A DNA stretch of 64,000 nucleotides from Paenibacillus amylolyticus (GTDB lineage Bacteria > Bacillota > Bacilli > Paenibacillales > Paenibacillaceae). Below the pieces are notes generated by a model. The model did not search any database. It was not told where the DNA came from and was given only the letters and a program-made list of their open reading frames with translations. Where the stretch lies: positions 6,758,001 to 6,822,000 of the forward strand of contig NZ_CP121451.1 of assembly GCF_029689945.1 (NCBI RefSeq), read 5' to 3'. The translations under genes and the position numbers were made by a program. Positions within the stretch are counted from its first letter, which is position 1. Each line of letters opens with the position of its first letter. Of this stretch, positions 41,552 to 52,380 are shown in pieces.

Positions 41552-41857
41552 TCATGAAGTTTCATCATTAAATATGCAGATATAAAAGAGAGAATCATCC
41601 AAATGTACCGATGTAATCGTAACTTGGGCTTCCCACACTTCCTGATTAGCCTTCATTAGTTTGGCTACGCCAGACCAGGTCTGATTCCCTCTCCATTGGG
41701 TATCCATTAGCAATCGGGCTGGCTGACCTATGGTGCTCTCCCGTGAGAATCCTGTCTTCGCTACATAAACGGAATTCACATCCAGAATCGCACCCTCCTC
41801 ATCTGTAATCATGACTGCATCCGTTAAGAGTAAGAAGGCTCTGAGTTCTAGTTGCAT
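41552..41857 (-). CDS. Single PAS-domain protein
   Basis: A 101-residue soluble protein consisting of one PAS fold: AFLLLTDAVMITDEEGAILD, then FSRESTIGQPARLLMDTQWR, then ITSVHLDDSLFYICIFNDET. It has no output domain and could dock to the chemoreceptor encoded just upstream or be a separate sensor. The ATG at 41857 follows AGGGGAGTGG. The longer open frame reaching 42175 is the antisense-frame shadow of the chemoreceptor 3' end and is not used. The gap to the chemoreceptor is 70 bases in the same direction. Confidence 0.72.
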   Translation of the reverse strand: MQLELRAFLLLTDAVMITDEEGAILDVNSVYVAKTGFSRESTIGQPARLLMDTQWRGNQTWSGVAKLMKANQEVWEAQVTITSVHLDDSLFYICIFNDETS

Positions 41858-41927
41858 GGTTATCCACTCCCCTGATGAAACATGATGTGTAGCCATTCCT
41901 GTACGATAATCTCTTCTACGCCACCGT

Positions 41928-43925
41928 TTAATACTTAAACTGTCTGATAAGGCGTTGCAGCTCTTCAGACAGGGTAGACAGGCCGCGAGCCGAAGCAGAG
42001 ATCTGCTCCATCGCTGCCAGTTGCTCCTCCGAGGAAGCGGCGACTTCTTCGGAAGTTGCGGCGTTGCCTGACGCAATGCCTGCCAACTCATTGGATACAG
42101 CGGATACTTCCTGTACACCAGCGGTAATCTCTTGTGACGTAGCTGCAATCTCTTCAATCTGTGGTGTCGTTTCACGCATGCTATCCAGAATACGTTCGAA
42201 CTTCCGAATCGCTTCGGTAGAGATTTCCATGCCTTCTCCGACCTCAGAAGTCACTTTCTCCATCATGCGAACGGAGGCAGCCATATCTTCCTGTACCGCC
42301 GTAGTCAGCACGGTAATTTCATTGACAGACTGCGCGGATTGCTCTGCAAGTTTTCGTACCTCTGCGGCTACAACGGCGAATCCGTTGCCATGTGTACCTG
42401 CACGCGCAGCTTCAATGGATGCATTCAGCGCGAGCAGATTTGTCTGCTTGGCTATATTTCCGATTAACTCTGTGATCGCTGAAATTTGGTGTGATCGTTC
42501 ATATAACGCCTGAATCATTTGATTTGTCTGCTCTACCGTCACTTGAATCGATTGCATCTGACCTACGGTCTGCTTGACGGTGCTGCCGCCTTCTTCTGCT
42601 TGTACAGTTGTATGTTTCGCCAAATCAGCGACTTGTATGGATCGTTCAGCGATTCTTGTGATGCCAATCGTAATTTCATTCATGGCCTGATGGTTATGTT
42701 CGATCCCCTGGGTTTGTTTCTCTGCACCATTCGCAATTTCCTGAACGGCTTTTGCTACCTGCTCACTGGCTGCACTGGTTGATTCCGCACTCTGAGTCAT
42801 TTCATCCGATGAGATAACAACCTGACTGGCGCTGTTCTCCACATTCTGAATCAACACACGCAGATTGCTTTGCATCTTGCCAAAAGCTTCACTCAACTCA
42901 CCAATCTCATCATGACTATTTTTTGTAATGGTTTGGGTGAGATCCCCTTCGCTTACCTGAATCGCCTGATCCTTCAACTGACGGATCGGTTTAATAATCG
43001 ATCGCATTACCAGCCAGATGACCAACATTCCGATAACGAGACAGGACACAATGACAATAATCATTCGATTCAGTATGGGTGCAGCAGCATCGTCTACCTC
43101 AGAGGAGAACATGGTGCCCGCGACTTTCCATCCCGTGGATGCATTCGTGGCGTAATACATGACCTTATCAACCTGATCAAAAGTATAATTGAAGTTGCCG
43201 GATTCATTCGTGTACACTTGTTTCCAAAAATCTTCTGTTGCATCTGTGCCGGGTTGTACCGTCGGATGATAGATATATTTTTCGCTGGCATCCAGGAGAA
43301 TTAGATACCCCTGTTCTCCTACTTTAATGCCGCTCACCAATTTGCTAATGTTCGTCAGATTAAGATCCAGCTCAACTACACCGGATTGGTCATTCAGTGC
43401 CTTGGCAATCGTGATGGTAATCTCATTTGTCTCGGCAGAAATATAAGGATCTGTCACAATCACCTGCTGTGGTGTACCCATTGCTTCCGTGTACCATGGT
43501 CTGATTCGCGGATCATAGTCCTTGGGCATCTCTGCATCAGAGGACATCAGATACACCCCCGCTTCGGTTCCCACTCCTATGGTGATGATATCGGTGTTCT
43601 GCGCGGCGTACCCCTTTAATTCGTTTACAACCCGAACCTCGGCATCTTCTTGACGCAATTGCTCTGCAAGTGTACTCGCATAATATTCAATATGGTCGCG
43701 CTTGGCATTGATTGAGAGATCAATCGTCGCACTGGCGAGATTCACGTTTTCCATTGCACTATGTAAAATTTGCTTCTCCACTTCATCTCTTGCACTGTTA
43801 TACGACAACACGCCAATACTTATCGAAGGAATGGCCAGAAAAGCGATAAAGGACACCACCAGCTTCGTTTTAAAATTGTTCTGCAACTTGTTGAACCAGG
43901 TCGATTTGCTAGTTTTTCGGGACAA
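41928..43925 (-). CDS. Methyl-accepting chemotaxis protein, dCache type
   Basis: A 665-residue chemoreceptor. TM1 ([19 protein letters not shown]) is near residues 20-40. A double-Cache extracellular sensor follows ([20 protein letters not shown], then [16 protein letters not shown]), typical for amino-acid or organic-acid ligands. TM2 ([19 protein letters not shown]) is near 290-308. A HAMP domain and the MA coiled coil with tip [20 protein letters not shown] complete it. The start is TTG with GGAAGAGG upstream. It is not a duplicate of the receptor at 3226: the sensor and coiled-coil sequences differ. Confidence 0.9.
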   Translation of the reverse strand: MSRKTSKSTWFNKLQNNFKTKLVVSFIAFLAIPSISIGVLSYNSARDEVEKQILHSAMENVNLASATIDLSINAKRDHIEYYASTLAEQLRQEDAEVRVVNELKGYAAQNTDIITIGVGTEAGVYLMSSDAEMPKDYDPRIRPWYTEAMGTPQQVIVTDPYISAETNEITITIAKALNDQSGVVELDLNLTNISKLVSGIKVGEQGYLILLDASEKYIYHPTVQPGTDATEDFWKQVYTNESGNFNYTFDQVDKVMYYATNASTGWKVAGTMFSSEVDDAAAPILNRMIIVIVSCLVIGMLVIWLVMRSIIKPIRQLKDQAIQVSEGDLTQTITKNSHDEIGELSEAFGKMQSNLRVLIQNVENSASQVVISSDEMTQSAESTSAASEQVAKAVQEIANGAEKQTQGIEHNHQAMNEITIGITRIAERSIQVADLAKHTTVQAEEGGSTVKQTVGQMQSIQVTVEQTNQMIQALYERSHQISAITELIGNIAKQTNLLALNASIEAARAGTHGNGFAVVAAEVRKLAEQSAQSVNEITVLTTAVQEDMAASVRMMEKVTSEVGEGMEISTEAIRKFERILDSMRETTPQIEEIAATSQEITAGVQEVSAVSNELAGIASGNAATSEEVAASSEEQLAAMEQISASARGLSTLSEELQRLIRQFKY

Positions 43926-44416
43926 ATTTCTCTACCTCTTCCAGATTAATTTTGGTTTTACTTGATCTACTTATAAGTTGAACTAGAGATTATTTACACT
44001 TGCCACTCCGATGACAGAATAACCTTCCAATTGCTGTTATCCCCAAATTTTTTTTATTTCCCTTCTTCACGGAAAATCCGTTGATAGCTTATGCTTCCGA
44101 TGCAGCTTTCTTTCAGAAAGCTTTTAGGCGACCGCTTCGCTTTTTTTCTGTCCTCTCCGTTTTCGTGTAAATGATTAATACAACTTATTTAGCTCTTGTA
44201 TAGCTCTCATAGAGTGTAAACCATCTTTCTTAAAACTAGGTCTCGCTTTTTGCAAAAAAAGCTTTTAACACTAAAAAACAGGATTAAACCTCTTATTTTA
44301 TAATCCTAAAGTACTATTTTCAAACAAATTATACGAAAAAACTATTAAATAAAGTATTCCGGGGATATGACCAAATTGTTAACTTTCTAAACAATTGTTA
44401 ATAGCCCGTGGATGAC
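43926..44416. other. AT-rich intergenic region with inverted repeats
   Basis: About 490 bases upstream of the chemoreceptor. AGCTTTCTTTCAGAAAGCTT near 44108-44127 is a 20-bp dyad followed by a GC/T-rich stretch, resembling a hairpin in the receptor's leader. No open frame is supported. I could not match it to a known riboswitch. Confidence 0.5.
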
Positions 44417-44447
44417 AAAAAAGATCCGAGCATTATCGCTCAGATCT
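44417..44447 (-). terminator. Intrinsic terminator of the metNIQ operon
   Basis: On the minus strand GATCTGAGC, a 6-base loop, GCTCGGATC and TTTTTT, about 35 bases after metQ. Confidence 0.87.
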
Positions 44448-44479
44448 CAAAGGCCATTCACATTAGGCTACATATTTTA

Positions 44480-45318
44480 CTATTCGAATGCCGGGATGGC
44501 GATGTCTGCATACTTCTCTTCAAAGAATGCTTTGACCTCCGGACCTGCCATGCGCTTAGCCAGCTTCTGGATCGCTTCGGAGTCCTTGTTATCCTCACGG
44601 GCAACCAGGGTGATCGCAAAATGAGAGTCATCCTTCTCGGTTAACAAAGCATCCTTTTTCGGTGTAAGACCGAGCGGACTGGCATATGCAGGTGTCATGG
44701 CTACCAGATCGGCATCATCCATCATGCGGGCCAGCATCAGCAGGTCCACTTCCTTGAACTTGAAGTTCTTCGTATTCTCGGTAATGTCCGCCTGTGTGGC
44801 ATTAAAACCTACGCCGTCTTTCAGCTTAATCAATCCATTTTGCTCCAGCATCACAAGAGAGCGACCAATGTTGGAAGGATCGTTCGCAATTGCAATCGTT
44901 GCACCTTCTGGCAATTCCTCAATGGATTTATACTTTTTGGAGTAGCCGCCGTAGATCGCATTATAGATGGGCTGCACGGCCACCAGGTTAGCATTGTTTG
45001 CTTCATTATACTGGTTCATGTAAGGCACGTGCTGGAAGAAGTTTGCATCCACTTCCTTGTTCGCGAGTGCAGTATTTGGCTGAACGTTATCGGATAATAC
45101 GACCACTTCCAGGTTGACGCCATCTTCCTTCAAGAGTGGTTTAACAATATCCAGTACGTCTGTCATCGGCGGAATCAATGTGGCCACTTTCAGCGTAACT
45201 TCTTGTGATGCCTGAGTATCTTCCTTTGTTCCTTCTGCCGCAGGTGTTTCTTCTTTTTGCCACAAGCAGCTACGACCAGCATTACTGCAAGCAACATCAG
45301 TAACATTTTTGCTTTCAT
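44480..45318 (-). CDS. metQ: MetQ methionine-binding lipoprotein (frameshifted in signal region)
   Basis: A 279-residue NlpA-family lipoprotein that delivers D/L-methionine to the MetNI transporter. The start at 45318 encodes MKAKMLLMLLAVMLVVAACG, a lipoprotein signal with lipobox V-A-A-C. The frame breaks right after it near 45256-45260. One extra A in the AAAAA restores GKKEETPAAEG and joins it to the mature protein. Family motifs: VTLKVATLIPPMTDVLDIVK, NANLVAVQPIYNAIYGGYSK and the C-terminal VAREDNKDSEAIQKLAKRM. It is the last gene of the operon after metN and metI. Confidence 0.87.
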
Positions 45319-45381
45319 TTCATGTCTACCCCTTATCCTATAATCTGTATTGGTATTTCTTGATACTGCACGCTCATACGC

Positions 45382-46053
45382 TTAAGATCTGCGATCCAGC
45401 CAGCGGGACAGTCTGCTGCCTGTGAATTGGATCATCTGTACCAGGATAATCATAATAATGATCGTAAATACCATAATCTCCGTTTCGAAGCGCTGATAAC
45501 CGTAGCGAATGGCAAAATCGCCAACCCCACCGCCACCTACAATGCCCATTACCGTCGAATAGGAGATAAAGCTAATCGTAGCTGTGGTGAGTCCCAGCAC
45601 CAAGCCGGATCGTGCCTCCACGTACAGGAATTTCACCACAAGCTGCATCGTTGATGCCCCCATGGAAGCCGCAGCTTCAACCACTCCCTTCGGGACATCG
45701 AGCAACGCCTGTTCCACCAGTCTGGCGTAGTAGGCTATCGCAATGACCGAGAGTGGAACGGTTGCCGCCAATGTACCGATGGACGTACCCACGACAATCC
45801 GTGTAAATGGGATCATGAATACTACCAGCAGCAAGAACGGAAACGAACGAACGATGTTAACGATACTTCCGAGTATAAAGGCGAGCGTTTGATTCTGATA
45901 CCGCTGTCCTCTCCGGAATAGGTACAGCAGTGTACCCAGAGGTAATCCGATCAGAACCGCTGCCGCAATGGAGATACCCACCATGACAAAAGTCTCTCCA
46001 ATTGCCTGCCAGATCTCATGCTGATATTTCAGCACAGACTCAGGTAACGTCAT
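45382..46053 (-). CDS. metI: MetI methionine ABC transporter permease
   Basis: A 223-residue permease with five to six TM helices. The ABC-coupling loop is AAASMGASTMQLVVKFLYVE, and SYSTVMGIVGGGGVGDFAIR near the end is characteristic of MetI. The ATG at 46053 overlaps the metN stop (ATGA) and has AGGAGGACAAGTC before it; the in-frame upstream extension lies inside metN. It pairs with MetN and MetQ to import methionine. Confidence 0.9.
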   Translation of the reverse strand: MTLPESVLKYQHEIWQAIGETFVMVGISIAAAVLIGLPLGTLLYLFRRGQRYQNQTLAFILGSIVNIVRSFPFLLLVVFMIPFTRIVVGTSIGTLAATVPLSVIAIAYYARLVEQALLDVPKGVVEAAASMGASTMQLVVKFLYVEARSGLVLGLTTATISFISYSTVMGIVGGGGVGDFAIRYGYQRFETEIMVFTIIIMIILVQMIQFTGSRLSRWLDRRS

Positions 46054-46859
46054 GACTTGTCCTCCTGTTCTGCACGACGTAACCAAGACGAACCTGTCAT
46101 TCCGTTTTCGTCACCCGCAAGCAAGGAGGTCAGCAGATCTGGTTGCGGAGCAGGAATACCGCTGACTTCCGCTTCAGACAATGTTCGAACAAGTCGCCCA
46201 TCCTTCATGACGGATATCCTGTGACATAGTCTGCGAGCCACTTCCATCTCATGTGTCACGACGACAATGGTCACGCCCAGCGTTTCATTGATATGACGCA
46301 GCACATCCAGTATGCCGTTTGTGGTCTGTGGATCAAGCGAAGAAGTCGGTTCATCACAGAGCAGCACATCCGGACGACTCGCGAGTGCTCTTGCGATCGC
46401 CACACGCTGCTTCTGTCCTCCGCTAAGTTGAGCTGGATATTGATCTGCCTTTTCCTCCAGTCCAACAAACCTCAGCACCTCAAGTCCACGTTCGACTCGC
46501 TGGGAACGGGACATCCCTGCCAGTTCCAGCGGCATGCACACGTTGCCACTCACCGTTCGGTTACTGACGAGATTGAAGTGCTGAAAGATCATTCCAATGG
46601 ACCTGCGAGCCAGACGCAGTGCGCGCTCATTCATCTGGGTCAGGTGTTGCCCGTTCACAACAACTTCACCCTCATCCGGTTTTTCCAAACCATTGAGCAT
46701 CCGCAGAAGCGTCGATTTGCCTGCGCCACTCGAACCGATGATGCCGTGAATTTCGCCTTGTCCCACTTCAAGCGACACCGAGCTTAACGCTTCGAATCCG
46801 TGATCTGCACGGGAACCGCGCTCGTTATAACGTTTGCTTACACCATATAATGAAATCAT
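46050..46859 (-). CDS. metN: MetN methionine ABC transporter ATPase, lacking NIL domain
   Basis: A 269-residue ATPase. Walker A GSSGAGKSTLLR (about 42-53), Q-loop FQHFN, signature LSGGQKQR, Walker B VLLCDEP and the H-loop THEME are intact. Typical MetN proteins reach about 340 residues and end with a ligand-sensing NIL/ferredoxin-like domain used for trans-inhibition. Here the chain ends soon after the ATPase core, so that regulatory domain is absent and no frameshift remnant is visible. GGAGGACTCTCC precedes the ATG. I did not find a SAM-I riboswitch in the 130 bases upstream. Confidence 0.87.
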   Translation of the reverse strand: MISLYGVSKRYNERGSRADHGFEALSSVSLEVGQGEIHGIIGSSGAGKSTLLRMLNGLEKPDEGEVVVNGQHLTQMNERALRLARRSIGMIFQHFNLVSNRTVSGNVCMPLELAGMSRSQRVERGLEVLRFVGLEEKADQYPAQLSGGQKQRVAIARALASRPDVLLCDEPTSSLDPQTTNGILDVLRHINETLGVTIVVVTHEMEVARRLCHRISVMKDGRLVRTLSEAEVSGIPAPQPDLLTSLLAGDENGMTGSSWLRRAEQEDKS

Positions 46860-46990
46860 GGAGAGTCCTCCCGTGAATGATCATGCATGGTTCTTCAAGA
46901 ACACATGAAGAAAGCCCGCACAGCCGATAACCGGAGCGCGAGCAATCCTGTTCATTTATAATAAATCAACATCCCTGATGAAACAAGCCT

Positions 46991-49293
46991 TTAAGGTGAG
47001 ATTGCCTCCTGCAGAAGACTGGCTTCGTACACGCGAAAACGTCCGTTGGACGAACCCACATATACTTCATTGCCAATCCGGTTGATCGTTCCATTCTTTG
47101 CATCCCGGTCTCGATGCTCCGGGCTTCCCATGACAACGTCATATACACGGCCCAGCAGCGCTCCACTCTTTTTACTCATTACCAACCAGTTCTCGTCGTT
47201 GGGCAGCAACAGCTGATCATCAATGATCAGATAGCTTCCCTGATTCATTGGATATCTTAACGTTGCAATCGTATCTTTGGCTCCCCAGCGCGTCTCCCCC
47301 GTATCATAACTCAAAGCCGCGGGATACCCATTTTTAATCACATACAACTGATCATCCTCCACCAGTCCTCGTTCAATCTTGCCCTTGAGTGTCCAGCGTG
47401 TTTGGCCTGTCTTGGCATCGTACAGACTGGTCGTGAAATCCGCATACTCTCCGTAATGATCGCCGTTTCGATTCTCACGGATCAACAGCATGCCATCCTT
47501 CAGCTCCTCAAATCTCTGTCCTGCCCGAGCAGGAAATTGTGCAAGCTTGTTCCCCGTGTTCAGATCAAGCAGCAGCCACTGATTATCTAACGATAGCCAT
47601 CTTTCAGCATTCGTGGTGGCAAAGGGATCCAGACGTTCAATTCCATCGAAATATGGATCAGTCCCCAATTGATCTATGGTAGATCGTTTGGCCTTCAAGC
47701 TCCATACGGTTCGCCCTGATTGCGGATCGACTGCGACCAGTTTATTCTTTTCCCAGTACAACACATAAGGATCATCAGCACTCTTGTTCAATAATTCGTA
47801 ACCCTTAGCCAGTTTGCGCGTCCACAATGTTTTTCCGTTTGCACTGTCCAGAACCGTCAACCAACTGTTGCTTGAACTCTCCACAACCGGGCTATCCACA
47901 ACCACAACGTTCTTCGCGGCAGTGATGCCATTTAGTCTAAAATTTTGCCTGGGGCTGTACGTCCACGCGACCTTCCCGCTCTTCAAGTTCAGATGACGGA
48001 TACGATCCACGTATTTTTTCTTGTCAGGGTCATAATCGCTGTAGATTGTAACGTATTGGCGTGTTGTATCCACCTCTGCCTGCTGTCTTCCAAAGCCCCC
48101 ATTCAGCCCCCATAATTTCTTGCCGGAATGCCGGTCAAGGGCATATATGGAACCTTCGTAGTAACCCCCGCTGAATCCCCCATCATCGCCTTTCATCAGG
48201 AGCACGTCATCCGTGGCTGCTTTTAAATATGTGTAGTTAATATCCCCCTGGTTGGTCCATAGCGGTTTCCAAGGGATTGTCTTCGGCAGCGTTGTGCCAT
48301 ACATTTTTGTTGTGAACCCATATTCATCCGCCCGGCTAATGTCCCCACTGGCAAAAACAGCGTTTCGATCCTTCTGCGGCAGATTCCAGCGAGTTCGCAC
48401 CAGCTTGTCATTCTTGTTGAACGTGATCAGATATTGCCCATCTTCCCGTTCATATCTCCAGGTCTGTCCAATACTCATCGCGTAACCCGTGTCATTCAAG
48501 TTGGCCGATTTCTCTTTCCAATCTGGCTCGCCTAACCAGCCAGCCACCTGTTTGGAGTTGGTTCCTGGAGCCAGCTTGATATCCGTCAAATGACGTATAA
48601 CCGAAGTCGGCAGCGATGCCGCTTGATCGAACCAGCCATCAGCCAGACTCATCCGTTGTTGTATGTCCTTTTCCTTGATCCAGAAGAGGCCTGGCCGATA
48701 GGTGGAGGATTCCTTGGTCCAGATTCGTGGGGCAATGGAGACCCCATACCATCCTTTCCACTTTGCAACAATAACCGCCTTATCTGTTAGTGTCTTCTGA
48801 GATGACCAGGTTGTAGAACTGTCTGGAGCCAGATACAACTTGCTGCCTGATTGGAGCGTGAAGCTTTGGGGAGCGGTTACCGTCATGCTTCTGCTCTCCT
48901 TCAGTGCATACCAACTTGGCAGCCAGAGGTTTCCATGGTCGGTGGACTTGAGCTGCACCCATTCACCCCGAACTGATGCCAGCGTATATTTCTCGTTTTT
49001 TGTTGTATAGTATTTAATTCCCATCTGGTCAGCAGCCACACTGCTGTCCCTCCTGTTTTGGAATAGAGGTATGTCATTCATGAGCGTAACCGAATCTCCT
49101 TGCTTGTAGGCCAACTGTGTTGATATGACTTGGGACTTGCCCCTAAGGCTTGTGGCGTTGTAACTGAAGCTTGTCCTCCAAGCACTACCATTTTGGAATC
49201 GAGCAACATCCATCCCGTCAACAGTACAGCTGATATTCCAGTCATGGTCATCCATTTGTACCCCATGCTCTGCCAGTCCGACCCCGTATTCAC
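46991..49293 (-). CDS. Secreted PQQ-like beta-propeller protein (frameshifted N-terminus)
   Basis: About 767 residues if one A is restored near 49133-49137. This joins an N-terminal membrane/signal helix (MTGISAVLLTGWMLLDSKMV) to the body (VISTQLAYKQGDSVTLMNDI). The middle (about 60-330) is a strand-rich region resembling SH3/copper-amine-oxidase-like surface domains. The C-terminal 400 residues carry repeats of the PQQ/pyrrolo-quinoline-like propeller: GSIYALDRHSGKKLWGLNGG, LTVLDSANGKTLWTRKLAKG, LVAVDPQSGRTVWSLKAKRS, SLYDAKTGQTRWTLKG and LSYDTGETRW. Such blades often serve as surface scaffolds; no cofactor residue can be assigned. The start (GTG at 49293) is uncertain. It follows ykoC in the same direction. 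Confidence 0.68.
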
Positions 49294-49393
49294 GCTCGTT
49301 CAACCCCATCCATTAGAAGTTATTTCCATATAGACGCTGCAAACAGGAAAAAGTTACCGTTTAACTCAATATATTTCTATCTTTCTCCCCGTA

Positions 49394-50188
49394 TTACCTT
49401 ACATCCACCATCGTAGCATGATAAGGAAAGGTAATCCCGATGTAATAAGCAACTGTTAGGGTGAGAATATAATAAAAAACAAACCACAGATCAGCTCGGG
49501 AATAGCCAATCTGAATGTAATACGTTCGGCTCGCCCCATCCGTAAATCCCTTCGCTTCCATCGCTACCGCCATTCGCTGTGCACGGCGAATGCTCTGTGC
49601 CAGCAGCGGAATAGCGTAACGCTTGAGTGTACCGTATACGTTCCAGCGAGAGCCGCGTCGCCGTGTCCCACGAATGCGAATCGCGTAGCGGAGCGTCTGG
49701 AATTCATCCAGCAAGATCGGGATCATGCGCATCGCGGCGAGAAAACTATAGGCATATTTGGCGGGAAGCTTCCACTGTTGCATTAGGGAATAAAAGAGAC
49801 GTACCGGCTTGGTCGTAAGACCAAAGAGCAACCCGGCCGCTGCCATGCTTAGTGAGCGAAATCCCAGATGTAATCCGCGATAGAAGCTCTCTTCCGTAAT
49901 GTGAATCAGTCCCCACTTATACCATGTGGTCTCGCCTTTACCAAACATCATCATACCTGTGGACGTGGAGATAAACACCAGGATGAATGGGGATGCGTAC
50001 AAGATCAATCTGTACCACGGGTGTCCGGTCCAGCATAGTAATAGCATCATGGCTAATGCAACATTGGCCATGACATTCAGATTGTGAATAAGAATAACGA
50101 TGACAAACATCACCGCCAGAATAATCATCTTCAATCCGGGATTGACGTTATGAAGCCAGGTTTCACGATGAGGAAACGACAGCTGCAT
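49394..50188 (-). CDS. ykoC: YkoC-like ECF transporter transmembrane component
   Basis: A 264-residue CbiQ/EcfT-type permease with about five TM helices. It carries the coupling segments typical of EcfT proteins (RMIPILLDEFQTLRYAIRIR, then ARG-like AQRMAVAMEAKGFTDGASRT). Together with YkoD and YkoE it takes up the thiamine precursor hydroxymethylpyrimidine. The ATG at 50188 has GGGAGG seven bases before it and lies inside the 3' end of ykoD (26-base overlap), so translation is coupled. ykoF, present in the Bacillus subtilis operon, is missing. Confidence 0.85.
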   Translation of the reverse strand: MQLSFPHRETWLHNVNPGLKMIILAVMFVIVILIHNLNVMANVALAMMLLLCWTGHPWYRLILYASPFILVFISTSTGMMMFGKGETTWYKWGLIHITEESFYRGLHLGFRSLSMAAAGLLFGLTTKPVRLFYSLMQQWKLPAKYAYSFLAAMRMIPILLDEFQTLRYAIRIRGTRRRGSRWNVYGTLKRYAIPLLAQSIRRAQRMAVAMEAKGFTDGASRTYYIQIGYSRADLWFVFYYILTLTVAYYIGITFPYHATMVDVR

Positions 50189-51739
50189 CAGACAACCTCC
50201 CCTCATCTACCGTCCAGATTCGGGTGCAATATCTTTTTACAATTTCACGATCATGGGTAACCATCACGATAGCTGTTCCTTCACGCCGTAGCTGCTCCAG
50301 TTGTGCCAACATGGCGAATGTATTACGAGCATCCTGTCCGAATGTGGGTTCATCCAGCAACAGTATTCGCTGCTCTCTGACTAATGCCGACGCCACACTC
50401 AAACGTCGTTTCTGCCCCATTGATAATTGGTAGGGGTGGCGTTCGGACAAGTCGACGAGTCCAAATTGATTCAACATATGATCCGTCCTGGCGAGTCTTT
50501 CTTTCGCTGTAAGACTGCCTCCCAGCAATGAGAATTCCACTTCTTCCCCGACGGTGTTGGTCACAAATTGAAACTCCGGGTTCTGAAATACAAATGCAAT
50601 CTGATCTGCAAGCTGTTCCGTTTTGCCAGAAGGCCGACTGTACACCTCATAATGACCTGTTGTTTTCAGGATTTTCATCAGAGATAACAGCAATGAACTC
50701 TTGCCAGCTCCATTCGCTCCGACAATCCCAACCCAATCCCCAGGCCATACTTTGGCTTGTTCAACCTGAATAAAGGGAATTTTCCCACGCCATCCGGTGA
50801 ACTGCTGCAAGTCCAGTACAGGCCGATAAGCGGGTGACACAGACGATAAGCATGATACGTGAGGTATGGGGGATTTACCCGTTGTTTCGGATAAGCCAGA
50901 CGAATGCTGTGCTTCCAGACTCCGAAAGCCCTGATTTTCACTGATTGGGTACGCTCCAAGCGTATTTTCCTTTTCTTCTTTGGTTGCCCTCTCCTGCTCA
51001 TGCTCTTCCCACACGCCCGGATACCAGATTCCATACGCCTGCAACTTACTCCGTTCATCCGTAAATACCTGCTGTGCTGGTCCATCCGCCACGATCTTTC
51101 CTTCAGGTGATAACACAATGATGCGGTCAACCATATCCACAATCTCGTTTATTTTGTGTTCAACGATGATGATCGTTTTGTCACTGGCGATTCGTTTAAC
51201 GGTGTCCCACACTTGGGAAGTACCCTCATCATCCAGCAGTGCCGTAGGTTCATCCAAAAACAATACCTCCGGGTCCATGGCAAGCATCGAAGCAATCGCA
51301 AGACGCTGCTTCATGCCCTGAGACATGGACTGGATCAATACACGATTCTGTTCCAGGAATAACCCCACTTGTTGCAGATAATATTCAATCAGCGCAGGCA
51401 TCTTTTCACGCGAAATATTTCGATTTTCCAGAACAAATGCGATCTCCTCATCCGTATAGGACATACAGAATTGGGTATCCGGATCTTGAAAGACCACTCC
51501 TGCTTTGGCGGGAACCTGAATATCATCACATTTCATCGGAATTTCAACCGAACGTGGGATCAGACCGCTCAAGATTTGCAACAACGTCGACTTACCGGAG
51601 CCACTTGGGCCGAGCAACAGTACTTTCTCCCCTTGACGCACAGAAGAGACAAGCCTTGAAATACCAAGGCTTTCTCTCCCGGGAACTTGCATCTTAGATT
51701 CGTCACACTTACCGCTTGCGGAATCCCCTCTCCGCTCAT
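50163..51739 (-). CDS. ykoD: YkoD-like ECF transporter ATPase, tandem ATPase domains (frameshifted)
   Basis: A 525-residue double ATPase after correction. The ATG at 51739 directly follows the ykoE stop and encodes MSGEGIPQAVSVTNLRCKF. One missing T near 51640-51650 puts the chain back into SVRQGEKVLLLGPSGSGKST. Domain 1 (to about residue 240) has Walker A GPSGSGKSTLLQ, signature MSQGMKQRLAIAS and Walker B VLFLDEPTALLDDEG. Domain 2 (about 290-525) has GANGAGKSSLLL, LSMGQKRRLSVAS and ILLLDEPTFGQD. Both sites look functional. It energises the YkoC/YkoE transporter. Confidence 0.85.
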
Positions 51740-52333
51740 CTAATCCAGCGCCTCATAATCCTGTTTGGATACCGGTCGGAGGGAGCGTGTTACACCGGTT
51801 AGTTCCAATGCTTTGGCGAGATAATATGCGAACACTCCTGCAATCAGGATGCTTCCGATAAAGCGGAATCCGATGAATAACGTATAATTCCAGGCCGAGA
51901 GTGAATCAATATACCCATACTGATAATCCAGCACAAGTGAAGCCGCTGCAGCTCCTATGGCTGCAAGACAAGTGGCAAACAGATTGGTTTTTCGATACAG
52001 GAATGCGGCGAAGAATATCTCGGCTCCCAACCCTTGCAACAGACCGTACACAAGTGTGGACATGCCCCATTCACTGCCCAGAAAAGCACTTACCGTTGAA
52101 GCCGCAACCTCGGCGAGAATCGCCACCCCTGGTTTACGAATGATAACAAAAGCAAACGTGCCCGCCATAAACCACATGCCGTAGATCATCTGCTCCGCAT
52201 GAACGCCGAAGGGTTTCATCAAATCATATGTAGGTCCCCATATCTTGTAGATCACCCCAAACACCACTGCAATCACGATGGTTACCAGAATATCCGTTAA
52301 TTTCAATCGCTTGTTGCCTGCTGTTGTTGCCAT
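51740..52333 (-). CDS. ykoE: YkoE-like ECF substrate-binding membrane component (thiamine precursor)
   Basis: A 197-residue membrane protein with five to six helices that binds hydroxymethylpyrimidine or thiamine for the ECF transporter. Landmarks are RLKLTDILVTIVIAVVFGVI, YDLMKPFGVHAEQMIYGMWF, EVAASTVSAFLGSEWGMSTL and LGAEIFFAAFLYRKTNLF. The start at 52333 has GGAAGGACGTAGAGAAC before it; the in-frame extension to 52387 runs into a repeat element and is not used. Expression is predicted to depend on the TPP riboswitch at 52800-52890 in its leader. Confidence 0.87.
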   Translation of the reverse strand: MATTAGNKRLKLTDILVTIVIAVVFGVIYKIWGPTYDLMKPFGVHAEQMIYGMWFMAGTFAFVIIRKPGVAILAEVAASTVSAFLGSEWGMSTLVYGLLQGLGAEIFFAAFLYRKTNLFATCLAAIGAAAASLVLDYQYGYIDSLSAWNYTLFIGFRFIGSILIAGVFAYYLAKALELTGVTRSLRPVSKQDYEALD

Positions 52334-52380
52334 GTTCTCTACGTCCTTCCTTTGTTCCCTGTGAGGGTTGTAAAAGTGTG

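Noticed and set aside
41858..42175. N-terminal extension of the PAS protein into the chemoreceptor gene
   Set aside because: The extension is Arg/Leu-rich shadow sequence; a good ribosome binding site precedes the internal ATG at 41857.
44030..44200. Cyclic-di-GMP riboswitch before the chemoreceptor
   Set aside because: Hairpins are present, but the GEMM core motifs are not; it is recorded only as inverted repeats.
46860..46990. SAM-I (S-box) riboswitch before metN
   Set aside because: None of the conserved S-box strands could be found in the 130-base leader.
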